Of a stretch of 64,000 nt of DNA, positions 9,307-17,127 are shown piece after piece. A model generated the notes under the pieces. It searched no databases, was not told where the DNA came from, and was given only the letters and a program-made list of their open reading frames with translations. How positions within the stretch are numbered: the stretch's first letter is position 1; each line of letters opens with the position of its first letter. The position numbers and the translations under genes are program-made. The stretch lies in assembly GCA_021802645.1 (NCBI GenBank), contig JAJZRO010000002.1, positions 184,306 through 248,305 on the forward strand, in the 5' to 3' direction. This DNA comes from Deltaproteobacteria bacterium. GTDB lineage: Bacteria; Desulfobacterota; Desulfobulbia; Desulfobulbales; Desulfurivibrionaceae.

Positions 9307-11157
9307 TCAGACAGGCGCGGCCGGCTGGAGGGCACGATGGATAGCCTCGGCCAAGGACGGGCCGATACCTGGTACCGCGGCAATTTCTCCAGGTTCGGCG
9401 GCAGCCAGCGTCCGCACGCTGCCGAAGTGACTGAGCAAGGCTTTTTTCTTGGCTGGTCCGATGCCGGGAATGTTGTCCAGTGCGGAGATGAATGTTGCCT
9501 TGCCGCGCAGTTGCTTGTGGAACGTGATGCCGTACCGATGCGCCTCGTCACGGATACGCATAAGGTAAAGCAAAACTGGTGAGTGGCGCGGCAGCAGGAT
9601 GGGGTTCTTGCGGCCGGGCCGGAAGAGCTTTTCCCCCTCCGTCTCATGCTCCTTGGCAATGGCCGCCAGGTCGGGTGTCTCGGTCATCAGCCCGGCCGCC
9701 GCCACCGCCTGCACGGCGATGTTGAGCTGCCCCTTGCCGCCGTCGAGCAGCAGCAGGTCCGGCAGCCCGCCCTCCTCTTTGCCTCGCTGCAGACGCCGCG
9801 CCAGCACCTCGGCCATCATGGCATAGTCGTCCGGGGTCTCCTTGGTGCGGATGCGGTAATGGCGGTAGCCGGAACGCCTTTCCTCGCCCTGCTCGAAACG
9901 GACCAACGAACCCACGGCCTGGGCGCCGCCCAGATTGGAGATATCGAGGCACTCGATGGTGTGCGGTGGCCGCCCCAGGTGCAGCGTCTGTTGCAGCGAT
10001 GTTGCCAACGCCTCCCAGGAATGGGCCTTCCGTTCCCGGTCGGCAAAGAGCTGACGGGCATTGGCCAAGGCCATCTCGATGAGCCGCACCTTATCGCCCC
10101 GCTGCGGCGCCGTGATCGTCACCCGTTTATCTTCCCGCTCGCTGAGCCATTCGGCGATGGTACCCATTTCGTCGAGGGCGAAGGGGAGAAGAATCTCGCC
10201 GGGTACCAAACGGCCTGGTTCATAAAAACGGGGCAGGAGTTCGCCCAAAAGGGAGGCGTCATCACCCACCGGATCGGTGAGAAAATAGCCCTGCTGGCCA
10301 CTCAACACTCCCTGGCGGATGAAGAGCACCGTTATTGCCACGCCGTTTCCCTGGCGGACCAGACCGAAAACATCCTGATCGCGCCGGTGAGCGGCCAATA
10401 CCACCTGTTTTTCCAAGGTCTGCCGCACCGAGGCGATGCGATCCCGAAAGAAGGCGGCCTCCTCGAAACGCAGCCCCTTGGCGGCCTGCTCCATCCGGTT
10501 GGTCAGAACCGCCAGCAACTCTTCTTTCTTGCCCTCCAGAATAAGGAGGACGCCCTCGACCATGGCGAGATAGTCGCGATGGCTGATGCGGTCGACACAT
10601 GGCGCCAGACAGCGACCGAGTTGGAAGTTGAGGCAGGCGCGCGACTGGCGGGTGAACGAGGCGGCCTTGCAACGACGCAGGGGAAAGAGTTCGTTCAAGA
10701 GCCGCAGGGTGTCCCACATGGCTCCGGCCGAGGCGAAAGGGCCGAAATAGCGGGCACCGTCCCGTTGCCGGCGTCGGGTCATCACCACCCGCGGCCACTC
10801 CTCCTGCACGGTCACCTTGATGAGGGGATAGTTTTTATCGTCGCGCAGAATGACATTGTATTTGGGGCGATGTTGCTTGATGAGCGAGGCCTCCAGAATC
10901 AAGGCCTCCTTTTCGGTACGGGTGATGATGGTTTCAATGGCCCGGATACGGGCAAGCAGCATGGCGGTCTTGGAGTGATCGCCGCCAGCATAGCGACCAT
11001 AGGAGGCGAGTCGCTTCCTGAGGTTGATTGCCTTGCCGACGTAGAGCACGGTGCCGCGGGCATCCCGCATCAGATAAACCCCTGGCGCCTCGGCCACGGT
11101 GGCAAGAAAAGCACGATCCAGCTGAAAGGATATGGTCTCGGAATGGCGCGGCATCAT
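9307..11157 (-). CDS. uvrC: Excinuclease ABC subunit C
   Basis: The 616-residue UvrC makes the two incisions around a DNA lesion in nucleotide excision repair, after UvrA and UvrB load. The N-terminal GIY-YIG nuclease is clear (GVYLMRDARGTVLYVGKAINLRKRL), followed by a Cys-containing region (CLNFQLGRCLAPCVDRIS), a UVR motif (KGLRFEEAAFFRDRI), the RNase H-like endonuclease domain (ECLDISNLGGAQAVGSLVRFEQG, DLLLLDGGKGQLNIA) and a C-terminal tandem HhH (LDNIPGIGPAKKKALLSHFGS, VPGIGPSLAEAIHRAL). The length is normal. It is a single gene facing away from the HD-GYP gene. Confidence 0.97.
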   Translation of the reverse strand: MMPRHSETISFQLDRAFLATVAEAPGVYLMRDARGTVLYVGKAINLRKRLASYGRYAGGDHSKTAMLLARIRAIETIITRTEKEALILEASLIKQHRPKYNVILRDDKNYPLIKVTVQEEWPRVVMTRRRQRDGARYFGPFASAGAMWDTLRLLNELFPLRRCKAASFTRQSRACLNFQLGRCLAPCVDRISHRDYLAMVEGVLLILEGKKEELLAVLTNRMEQAAKGLRFEEAAFFRDRIASVRQTLEKQVVLAAHRRDQDVFGLVRQGNGVAITVLFIRQGVLSGQQGYFLTDPVGDDASLLGELLPRFYEPGRLVPGEILLPFALDEMGTIAEWLSEREDKRVTITAPQRGDKVRLIEMALANARQLFADRERKAHSWEALATSLQQTLHLGRPPHTIECLDISNLGGAQAVGSLVRFEQGEERRSGYRHYRIRTKETPDDYAMMAEVLARRLQRGKEEGGLPDLLLLDGGKGQLNIAVQAVAAAGLMTETPDLAAIAKEHETEGEKLFRPGRKNPILLPRHSPVLLYLMRIRDEAHRYGITFHKQLRGKATFISALDNIPGIGPAKKKALLSHFGSVRTLAAAEPGEIAAVPGIGPSLAEAIHRALQPAAPV

Positions 11158-11496
11158 GGGTTGTTCGCCTCTTCATACCATATCCCGCCGTTTCTCACAC
11201 GCCACACCAACCGATGCCCCAATATCCGACAAGAATTCTTGATCGGGCAGAAACGTTGATTTCCTTAATTTCTCAATTTCTCATGCCGCCAGATTTCTCA
11301 TGCCGCCCGGATGCTCCACGCGCCTATCCTATAGTAGTATCAATAAATCTTCATGGAGTTGCCAGGCATTCGCAAATCGCTATCCTGTTGTTTGAGCAAA
11401 ATTTACCGAGTGCCGCCCCAATGGCACGATTTTTTCAATACCCTAACACAAATGAGGCTCGTTTGTTTTTCCGGCAATAAGAAGTCCGAGGAGATC
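11158..11496. other. Divergent spacer between uvrC and the HD-GYP gene
   Basis: These 339 bp must hold promoters for both directions. The sequence TTTCTCATGCCGCC occurs twice in tandem (11277-11290 and 11294-11307, period 17 bp). A possible -10-like TATAGT lies near 11333 in plus orientation, without a good -35. No gene is convincing here. Confidence 0.45.
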
Positions 11497-12465
11497 ATGC
11501 GTCTCAAAAATCTGGTCCGCATCAACACGGAGTACCTGGTCGCCGACGATCAGGTTCTCGATTTCAACATCTATACGGTTCGCCCAAGCGACAATACGCC
11601 GCTTCTGCTGGTCGGTGAAGATTCCAACATCGCCAACCTCAAGGAGATACTGCGGCAGAAGCAGTTGGGGCAGCTTTTTGTGGGCAAGAAGGATTACAAG
11701 CGGTTCCGGCTCTTCATGGAGGGCTCCATCACCGCCATGATCAATGATCCGTCCGTTTCCCTGCAAAAAAAATCAGAGATTATCTACACCTGCGCCAAGG
11801 ACATTATGGTCGATGTTTTTGACGACCCGCGGAGCGGCGAGAACCTTCAACGGGCACGCAACATCTCCGACAACATCATCCGCTTTGCCAGCAGCCGCTA
11901 CGATGCGATTCCCTCGATCCTCAAACTCGGCTCCCGCGACTACTATACCTTTTCCCACTGCGTCAACGTCTCGGTCTTTTTTATCGGCCTTTGGTTGATG
12001 ATCGGCCATGGCACCGAGCGCGATCTCCGAGAAGGCGCCCTGGGTTGTCTGCTGCATGATATTGGCAAAAGCGAGATCGATGACCGTATCCTCAATAAGC
12101 CAGGCAAGCTCACCGACACGGAATTTGAAGTCATGAAAGGGCATCCGCAACTGGGCCACAACCTGATGCAGACCCAACTCTCCCAACGCTCTCTGGAGGT
12201 AATCCTCCAGCACCACGAGAGAGCCGACGGCCGCGGGTATCCTTATGGTCTCAAGGAAGACCAAATCTGCGACTGCGTAAAGATCGCCACTATCGCCGAC
12301 GTCTACGACGCCCTGACCACCGAGCGCTCCTATGCCAATGCCCGCACTCCTTTCAAGGCACTTTTGTTCATGAAGGAGGAGATGGTGGGCCATTTTGAAC
12401 ACAAAAAATTTACCGAATTTGTCCACTTCCTCGGAGGCCACCACCACGGCCCCCCGGGCGATTGA
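11497..12465 (+). CDS. HD-GYP-like metal-dependent phosphohydrolase
   Basis: The predicted 322-residue cytoplasmic protein has an N-terminal region of about 110 residues (PilZ-like or DUF3391-like position, not recognised) and an HD-GYP-type domain. Metal and signature motifs are CLLHDIGKSEID and ILQHHERADGRGYPYGL, with IATIADVYDALTTERSY downstream; these are typical of cyclic-di-GMP phosphodiesterases of the HD-GYP class. The ATG at 11497 was chosen because CCGAGGAG lies just upstream; longer in-frame starts upstream have no ribosome site. It ends at a strong shared terminator. Its substrate is inferred from the family. It could act on the second messenger sensed by the MshEN domain of the PilB-like protein. 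Confidence 0.9.
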   Translation: MRLKNLVRINTEYLVADDQVLDFNIYTVRPSDNTPLLLVGEDSNIANLKEILRQKQLGQLFVGKKDYKRFRLFMEGSITAMINDPSVSLQKKSEIIYTCAKDIMVDVFDDPRSGENLQRARNISDNIIRFASSRYDAIPSILKLGSRDYYTFSHCVNVSVFFIGLWLMIGHGTERDLREGALGCLLHDIGKSEIDDRILNKPGKLTDTEFEVMKGHPQLGHNLMQTQLSQRSLEVILQHHERADGRGYPYGLKEDQICDCVKIATIADVYDALTTERSYANARTPFKALLFMKEEMVGHFEHKKFTEFVHFLGGHHHGPPGD

Positions 12466-12486
12466 GCTTTCGTCTTCTTCTCCCTA

Positions 12487-12530
12487 AACAGGAAAGCCCG
12501 CCTCCTCTTCCGGAGACGGGCTTTCCTGTT
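12487..12530. terminator. Bidirectional terminator between convergent genes
   Basis: A perfect 14-bp stem, AACAGGAAAGCCCG with CGGGCTTTCCTGTT, closes a loop of 16 nt that can itself pair CTCC with GGAG. It lies between the stop codons of the HD-GYP gene (plus) and the ferredoxin-subunit gene (minus) and can serve both. Confidence 0.85.
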
Positions 12531-12555
12531 ACAAAACAACAACCCAGCAGGGAAT

Positions 12556-13380
12556 TTATTCCTTGCTGTCGTCTTCCTCACTCTGGAGCCCTTTCACCAC
12601 CAGGGCGCCGGCCAGACCAAGCAGTCCCAGGTTCTTGGCCTGCTGCGTGGTGGACTTGATCGCCTGCGCCATCATGATGCGGCGCAGATTGGCCTGCGGC
12701 ATCGTCTTCGGCGTAGAGGTGGCGTTCAGCAGTTCGAGATCCTTTTTCTTGCCAAAGTAACGGACATTGGGCCCGATCTTCACGGCGGAGGATTCCAGCC
12801 GGATGGCTCCCTTCTTCACATACTTGGCAACCGCCGAATGGGGATCGTTGATATCGCCGAAGATACGGGCATCAGCGATACAGGTCTGCACACAGGCCGG
12901 CTGCAAACCCTGCGCCAATCTCTCGACGCAGAAGGTACACTTGTCCGCCTTGGGTGCCTCGCCCGTTTCATTCACATACCGGGCGCCATAGGGGCAGGCA
13001 TCGGCGCACGCACCGCAACCGAGACAACGCTCCTTATCGATCTGCACCGTCCCGTTGAAGGGGTCTTTCCAGGTGGCGGCCACGGTCATCTTCTTCGTCT
13101 TGCCGGTCTTGGCATCCGTAAAGGTCTTTTCCACCTTGTCAGCCGGGCACACCGCAACGCAGGCGGGCCGGTCACAATGGTTGCACAAACCCGGATAGAA
13201 GGTATAGGAAAGGCCATGACGTGTTTCGGCCGGGCCAAGCCTTTTCACCCAGTTCCGCCGCTGATCCCGTTTAGACGAATCCTGACCGGTAGGGACCTGC
13301 CATTCTGCCCGGCAGGCTATGGCGCAGGCATGACAGCCGACACACCGGTTCAAATCAATCACCATAACATACTGGCTCAT
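12556..13380 (-). CDS. Four-cluster ferredoxin subunit of a Psr/Dms-type molybdoenzyme
   Basis: The 274-residue protein transfers electrons between the molybdopterin subunit and the membrane. It has four Cys groups for [4Fe-4S] clusters: CVGCHACAIAC, CNHCDRPACVAVCPADK, CLGCGACADACPYGARY and the closing set CTFC with PACVQTC. It lacks a signal peptide, as is normal for partners carried out by the TAT route with the catalytic subunit. Unusually, the C terminus carries a short hydrophobic stretch (NLGLLGLAGALVVKGL) and an acidic tail, and no NrfD/PsrC membrane subunit follows. It lies 12 bp downstream of the catalytic subunit gene. PsrB, PhsB, TtrB and ArrB all look similar, so the substrate cannot be assigned. 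Confidence 0.92.
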   Translation of the reverse strand: MSQYVMVIDLNRCVGCHACAIACRAEWQVPTGQDSSKRDQRRNWVKRLGPAETRHGLSYTFYPGLCNHCDRPACVAVCPADKVEKTFTDAKTGKTKKMTVAATWKDPFNGTVQIDKERCLGCGACADACPYGARYVNETGEAPKADKCTFCVERLAQGLQPACVQTCIADARIFGDINDPHSAVAKYVKKGAIRLESSAVKIGPNVRYFGKKKDLELLNATSTPKTMPQANLRRIMMAQAIKSTTQQAKNLGLLGLAGALVVKGLQSEEDDSKE

Positions 13381-13392
13381 ATCGAATCTCCT

Positions 13393-15681
13393 TTACGCTC
13401 TTTTGATCTCGAAATAGGGAATTTCCTTGGGAACGGGGCGCAGTTCCGGGATGTCTAGCACCTTGTTGTCCTTGATAATCCGGACAAAGTTGGTGCGCTT
13501 GCTGGTGGCGCCAATAAAGGGATCTGCGACGAGGTTGGTCATCATGAACCCGTCGGCTGCACCCTTCTGGTAAGCACGCGAAAGGAGCGGCGACCGGCTG
13601 CCAAAACCATGGGCCATGTACACGGCATCGGGACGTATACCCGGAGTCACCAGAACCTTGATGGGCAGCGAACGCTTGCCGTCCTGATTCTCGAGGACGA
13701 CCGCCTCGCCGTCGGCGATGCCCAGCCGCTTGGCGATCTCGGTGTTGAGCCAGAGGCGATTCTCCGGTTCCTCGTTATGCAGCCAGGCATTGTTCATCGT
13801 CCGGGAGAAGGTGTGGATGGGGGAACGGCCATAGATCAAGCGCGTATAGCCCTTGGGCGGCGCCGGCGTCGGTTCGAACTTGGGCATGGCGTCAAGCTTT
13901 GCGTCGGCGAATTCCTTGATCGACAAATTGACCTTGCCGGAATCCGTCTTGATCTCGAGCTTTTTAGGATCCCGATAGGGGTTGCCGGGATAGGTAACGA
14001 TACCCCCCTTCTCCCGAAGGGTTTCGAGGGTGAGTCCCGCTCCTTTCAACATCTCGTTGATGAAATCCTCCTCCTTCTCGCAGGTATACCCCTTGATGTC
14101 GAGACGCTTGGCCAGGTTTTTGGCGATCCAGTAGGGGGATTTTGCCTCGTACAGCGCCGGAACCACCGGCTGCCGGACCGTGAGATAGGGGGTCAGGCCA
14201 TCGTAGGTGTGGACATCGTCGTAGCGCTCCAGGTAGACGGCGCCAGGGAGAACGATGTCAGACCACACGGCGGTCTCACCCGCCATCATCTCTTCGCAGA
14301 AGATGAAGTCCAGGTTGTTGATGGCCTTCATGGTGTCGTAGGGGTTGGGGATCGTCTGGATAATGTTGACGCCGTTCACCCCCAAGAGTTTCACCGGATA
14401 AGGTTTGCCGGTAATCATTGCCTGGATGACATCGGCGGTAACGGAGCCGAACGGTGACGAAAAGGGGTATTTTCCTTCCTTAAGGGAGGCGGCAGGTGAT
14501 TCGACCTCTGCTGCTTTGGCCTCAGCACATTCTGCCTTGCTGGGTTTGACCGGGGTGGGCAAATAAATACCACCCGGTACCGCCACGGCACCAAAAAGGG
14601 CGGTCAGGATCGCCAGCGACTGATGACGACCGACGTCGCCCTTGCCGTACCAGGTCGAATGGCGGCCAGGATGGATATTGACATGGGGGCTCGCCTTGGC
14701 CAGTACCTCAATCGCGGCCTTCATGTCCCCGACCTTCAGGTCGCAGATCCGCGCCGCCCAGTCCATGGAATAATCCTTGGTCGCCGCCTTGAGCTCATCA
14801 AAGCCCTGGCAATGATTCGCGACGAACTCCTTGTTGTAAAGCTTATGCTGGATCACATAGTTGATCCAGGCAAGCAGGAGTGCGTTGTCGGTGCCCGGAC
14901 GGATGGGCAGATAGATGTCCGCCTTGTTGGCCGGTGCCGAGAAGCGGGGGTCAACAACCACCAGCTTGGCGCCGCTGGACAGGCCCTGGATGTATTCCCG
15001 GACATGGGAGACATGAATATTTTCACCGATATGGGAGCCGACGAGCAACATGGCCTTGGCGTGCCCCATGTCGTTATATTGCCGCGTTCCGGTGGTGATG
15101 TAGCCGACCGTGTTCAGGTAGGCAAGGGCCGCCGGGCCAACGCACTGGAAGAAGGCCGGCTCGCTGGTGTAATTCTCCGTACCCATCGCTTCAAAGATCC
15201 CCCGCATGTTTTCCGCGGAGGCGCCATGATCAAAATAGGCGAGCGCATGGGGACCATATTTCTTCTTGACCGCTTGGATGTTGTGGGCGATCTCGTCCAG
15301 CGCCTCATCCCAGGAAATTTTGGCCCACTTCCCTTCTCCACGGGCGCCCATCCTCTTCATGGGGTACTTCACCCGATCCGGATCATAGACGAGCTGCACA
15401 CCCGAGTTGCCGCGTGCGCAAACCCTTGGGCCGTTGACAGGGCTTTTCGGGTTCCCTTCAATCTTTACGACCTTGCCGTCCTTGACCTTGCCCACGATGG
15501 GGCAACGCCAGAAGCACATCTCACAGACAGAGGTAACCTCTTTCGCCCCGAGGCTGCCGGGGAGATCGGCGGCAATCGCTTTCGACGGGCGCAAAAAATT
15601 GCCCCCCTTCATCTCCAAGGCGGCGAGGGCCGCACACGTGGCCGTGGAGCATTTCAAAAAATCTCTTCTGTTCATACCCAT
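13393..15681 (-). CDS. TAT-exported molybdopterin oxidoreductase catalytic subunit (Psr/Phs/Ttr-like)
   Basis: The 762-residue protein belongs to the DMSO reductase superfamily and should reduce (or oxidise) a sulfur or related oxyanion in the periplasm. It starts with a twin-arginine signal (MNRRDFLKCS), then a [4Fe-4S] site CEMCFWRC with the last Cys in VCARGNSG. Bis-MGD binding regions include LLVGSHIGENIHVSH and LVVVDPRFSAPANKAD. A cysteine in SEPAFFQCVGPAAL stands where a Mo-ligating Cys would lie. The ATG at 15681 follows GGAGGAAGGAG, a very strong site. The TorD-like chaperone is encoded 75 bp upstream and the ferredoxin subunit follows. The FWRC variant and the missing membrane subunit set it apart from textbook PsrA/PhsA; the substrate is unknown. 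Confidence 0.92.
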   Translation of the reverse strand: MGMNRRDFLKCSTATCAALAALEMKGGNFLRPSKAIAADLPGSLGAKEVTSVCEMCFWRCPIVGKVKDGKVVKIEGNPKSPVNGPRVCARGNSGVQLVYDPDRVKYPMKRMGARGEGKWAKISWDEALDEIAHNIQAVKKKYGPHALAYFDHGASAENMRGIFEAMGTENYTSEPAFFQCVGPAALAYLNTVGYITTGTRQYNDMGHAKAMLLVGSHIGENIHVSHVREYIQGLSSGAKLVVVDPRFSAPANKADIYLPIRPGTDNALLLAWINYVIQHKLYNKEFVANHCQGFDELKAATKDYSMDWAARICDLKVGDMKAAIEVLAKASPHVNIHPGRHSTWYGKGDVGRHQSLAILTALFGAVAVPGGIYLPTPVKPSKAECAEAKAAEVESPAASLKEGKYPFSSPFGSVTADVIQAMITGKPYPVKLLGVNGVNIIQTIPNPYDTMKAINNLDFIFCEEMMAGETAVWSDIVLPGAVYLERYDDVHTYDGLTPYLTVRQPVVPALYEAKSPYWIAKNLAKRLDIKGYTCEKEEDFINEMLKGAGLTLETLREKGGIVTYPGNPYRDPKKLEIKTDSGKVNLSIKEFADAKLDAMPKFEPTPAPPKGYTRLIYGRSPIHTFSRTMNNAWLHNEEPENRLWLNTEIAKRLGIADGEAVVLENQDGKRSLPIKVLVTPGIRPDAVYMAHGFGSRSPLLSRAYQKGAADGFMMTNLVADPFIGATSKRTNFVRIIKDNKVLDIPELRPVPKEIPYFEIKRA

Positions 15682-15756
15682 AAAAATCTCCTTCCTCCGA
15701 CAAGTTAGATTAGGATGCACCCAATGCCCCGAATGCACCTGAAAACACGGGCCATG

Positions 15757-16353
15757 TTACGACGTAAAGAAATCGATAAGTCGCACCAAAATCGCATAGT
15801 AAGGCTGCTGGCTCTCCAGGAGAACCCGGTCTCTAAATATCTCAAACCAGGGACGGAAAAGGGCCTCAAGAAACCGCTTTTCCTCCTCAGGCTGATCCCG
15901 ATCCATAAGGGTGGCCAGAAACTCCAGCTCGCATCCCAGGTAATCGGGGATTTCCGTCTCGGAAGCAAGATCAAACCCATGCTCGCGATAAAATGTCAGG
16001 GTTCTTACGGAATTTTGGCCATATACAGTGCCATCGGGGCTCAGATAGACCGAACCATACGGTGGAGCGATCACATGCGGCACCGCATTGATAAAAAGCC
16101 TCGTGTATTCGATCTGGAGGGATGCGAGATGATCCGAGACAGTATCGGGGGATGCCAAGAGCGATGACAAGGTGGATATTTCCTCCTGCCAACCCAGATC
16201 CGTCAGCATGGTGTGGAGGAATGTCCAATAGTCAGGCGTCAACCATGCCGCATCCGGATACTCCATGGATTGGGCAAGAAAACGATAGATATCAGCCATG
16301 CCGGCTGTCAATTTTTCACCGTCGGTCGCTTCCGCCAGATCAGTCGTCATCAT
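15757..16353 (-). CDS. TorD/DmsD-family chaperone for the molybdoenzyme
   Basis: The protein of about 198 residues is all-helical and matches the TorD family, which binds the TAT signal and helps insert molybdopterin before export. Family-like motifs are QIEYTRLFINAVPHVIAPPYGSVYL and the C-terminal RPWFEIFRDRVL. It sits first in the operon, upstream of its presumed client. The start is uncertain. The ATG at 16353 (or 16350) has GAGGG directly beside it. A longer in-frame ATG at 16404 would lie immediately after the T-tract of an attenuator-like hairpin and has no ribosome site, so it was not chosen. Confidence 0.85.
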   Translation of the reverse strand: MMTTDLAEATDGEKLTAGMADIYRFLAQSMEYPDAAWLTPDYWTFLHTMLTDLGWQEEISTLSSLLASPDTVSDHLASLQIEYTRLFINAVPHVIAPPYGSVYLSPDGTVYGQNSVRTLTFYREHGFDLASETEIPDYLGCELEFLATLMDRDQPEEEKRFLEALFRPWFEIFRDRVLLESQQPYYAILVRLIDFFTS

Positions 16354-16404
16354 CCCTCGCTCTTCGGTTCTGGTTTCCGCGTCAAAACGGACCAACCGTT
16401 TCAT

Positions 16405-16650
16405 ACAAAAAAGGCCATGCCGCCAAAAAGAAGTGGTACTTTATTTTGTTTAAAAAGTACCATTCACCGGCGATGGCCCAGCCACTTCGTGGCAGACGTG
16501 TCTACCGTGATGGATGGCATCTGGTTTTCATGGGGAGCCGCCCGCGGAAAACCGCAATCCATCCGGCAGAACGCCGAGGAAGGAAAACACGAGAATTTTC
16601 ATACCACAGTCATCCCATCCTGCAAATGCGGCAAATTGTCGCACTCATTC
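16405..16650 (-). ncRNA. Structured leader element, promoter-distal copy (next to the torD-like gene)
   Basis: This is the copy nearest the operon of a roughly 240-nt element that occurs twice in the same orientation. Reading the minus strand, blocks shared with the other copy include TGCGACAATTTGCC near the start, GTGTTTTCCTTCCTCGGCG, a GGTTTTC...GAAAACC stem enclosing GGGCGGCTCCCC, CGTCTGCCAC-loop-GTGGC, and a closing terminator-like hairpin. Identical loops with changed spacer sequence look like a folded RNA, such as a riboswitch or attenuator. Because the downstream operon encodes a molybdoenzyme, a Mo-cofactor or redox signal is a natural guess, but I could not match it to a known class from memory. 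No protein-coding reading is supported. Confidence 0.55.
16407..16478 (-). terminator. Attenuator-like terminator of the proximal leader copy
   Basis: On the minus strand, GGCCATCGCCG (from 16478) pairs with CGGCATGGCC (to 16413) with one bulged C, and six Ts follow. Inside, TGGTACTTT pairs with AAAGTACCA. An alternative pairing of GAAGTGG, just before the stem, with CCACTTC inside it could act as an antiterminator. The whole sits just ahead of the torD-like reading frame. Confidence 0.6.
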
Positions 16651-16836
16651 ACACAAGACTTGGCCCGTGCGAAGGCACAATCGCACCCCCGAGGCCGAAA
16701 GATCAGGATGACTGGCTGGAGGAGCACAAACATGCCGGGAGGACGGCTATGGCAAGGACTGAAGAGGAGAGCGGGAGGTTGTCTCTTGGGCAAACAGTCC
16801 AGGCGAAGTCGGGGGCATCCGGTGAGGATCCCTTTC

Positions 16837-17075
16837 GCACAAAAAAAAGGCCATGCCGCCAGATGGAAGAAGTGGTACCTTACGTACCATGCAACCACCA
16901 ACGGCGATGGCCCAGCCACTTAGTGGCAGACGCCCACCACAAGGTGTCCGGTTTTCAAGGGGAGCCGCCCTGCGGAAAACCTTCTTCCATCCGGTGGAAC
17001 GCCGAGGAAGGAAAACACAAGAAACTTGTACCACAGAAAATCAGCCCTGCAATGAGGCAAATTGTCGCATTCCCG
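16837..17075 (-). ncRNA. Structured leader element, upstream copy
   Basis: This is the second copy of the element, about 430 bp upstream of the first in the direction of operon transcription. It keeps the same block order: TGCGACAATTTGCC, TTTTCCTTCCTCGGCG, the GGTTTTC/GAAAACC stem around GGGCGGCTCCCC, the GCCAC/GTGGC hairpin, and a terminator with eight Ts. Variable parts differ in both length and sequence, including a CACC-TTGT-GGTG hairpin found only here. The roughly 190 bp between the copies show no gene. The plus-strand histidine kinase begins shortly beyond, so the promoter of the minus-strand leader probably lies in 17076-17127. Confidence 0.55.
16841..16912 (-). terminator. Attenuator-like terminator of the upstream leader copy
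   Basis: On the minus strand, GGCCATCGCCG (from 16912) pairs with CGGCATGGCC (to 16849) with a single bulged C, followed by eight Ts. The inner hairpin is TGGTAC-GTAAG-GTACCA. It spans 72 nt, the same as the terminator of the other copy, although the inner sequences differ. Confidence 0.65.
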
Positions 17076-17127
17076 TGAATAACGTGTCGGCTCACGAAAC
17101 CTCCCCTTGCTTTGCCATCCAAAGATC

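Noticed and set aside
16354..16404. A 17-codon N-terminal extension of the torD-like gene to the ATG at 16404
   Set aside because: That ATG lies three bases after a terminator T-tract, has no ribosome site, and the added residues do not belong to the TorD fold.
16599..16919. Small open frames on both strands inside the tandem leader elements
   Set aside because: They change frame between the two copies, lack ribosome sites, and the conserved blocks are those of an RNA fold rather than of codons.
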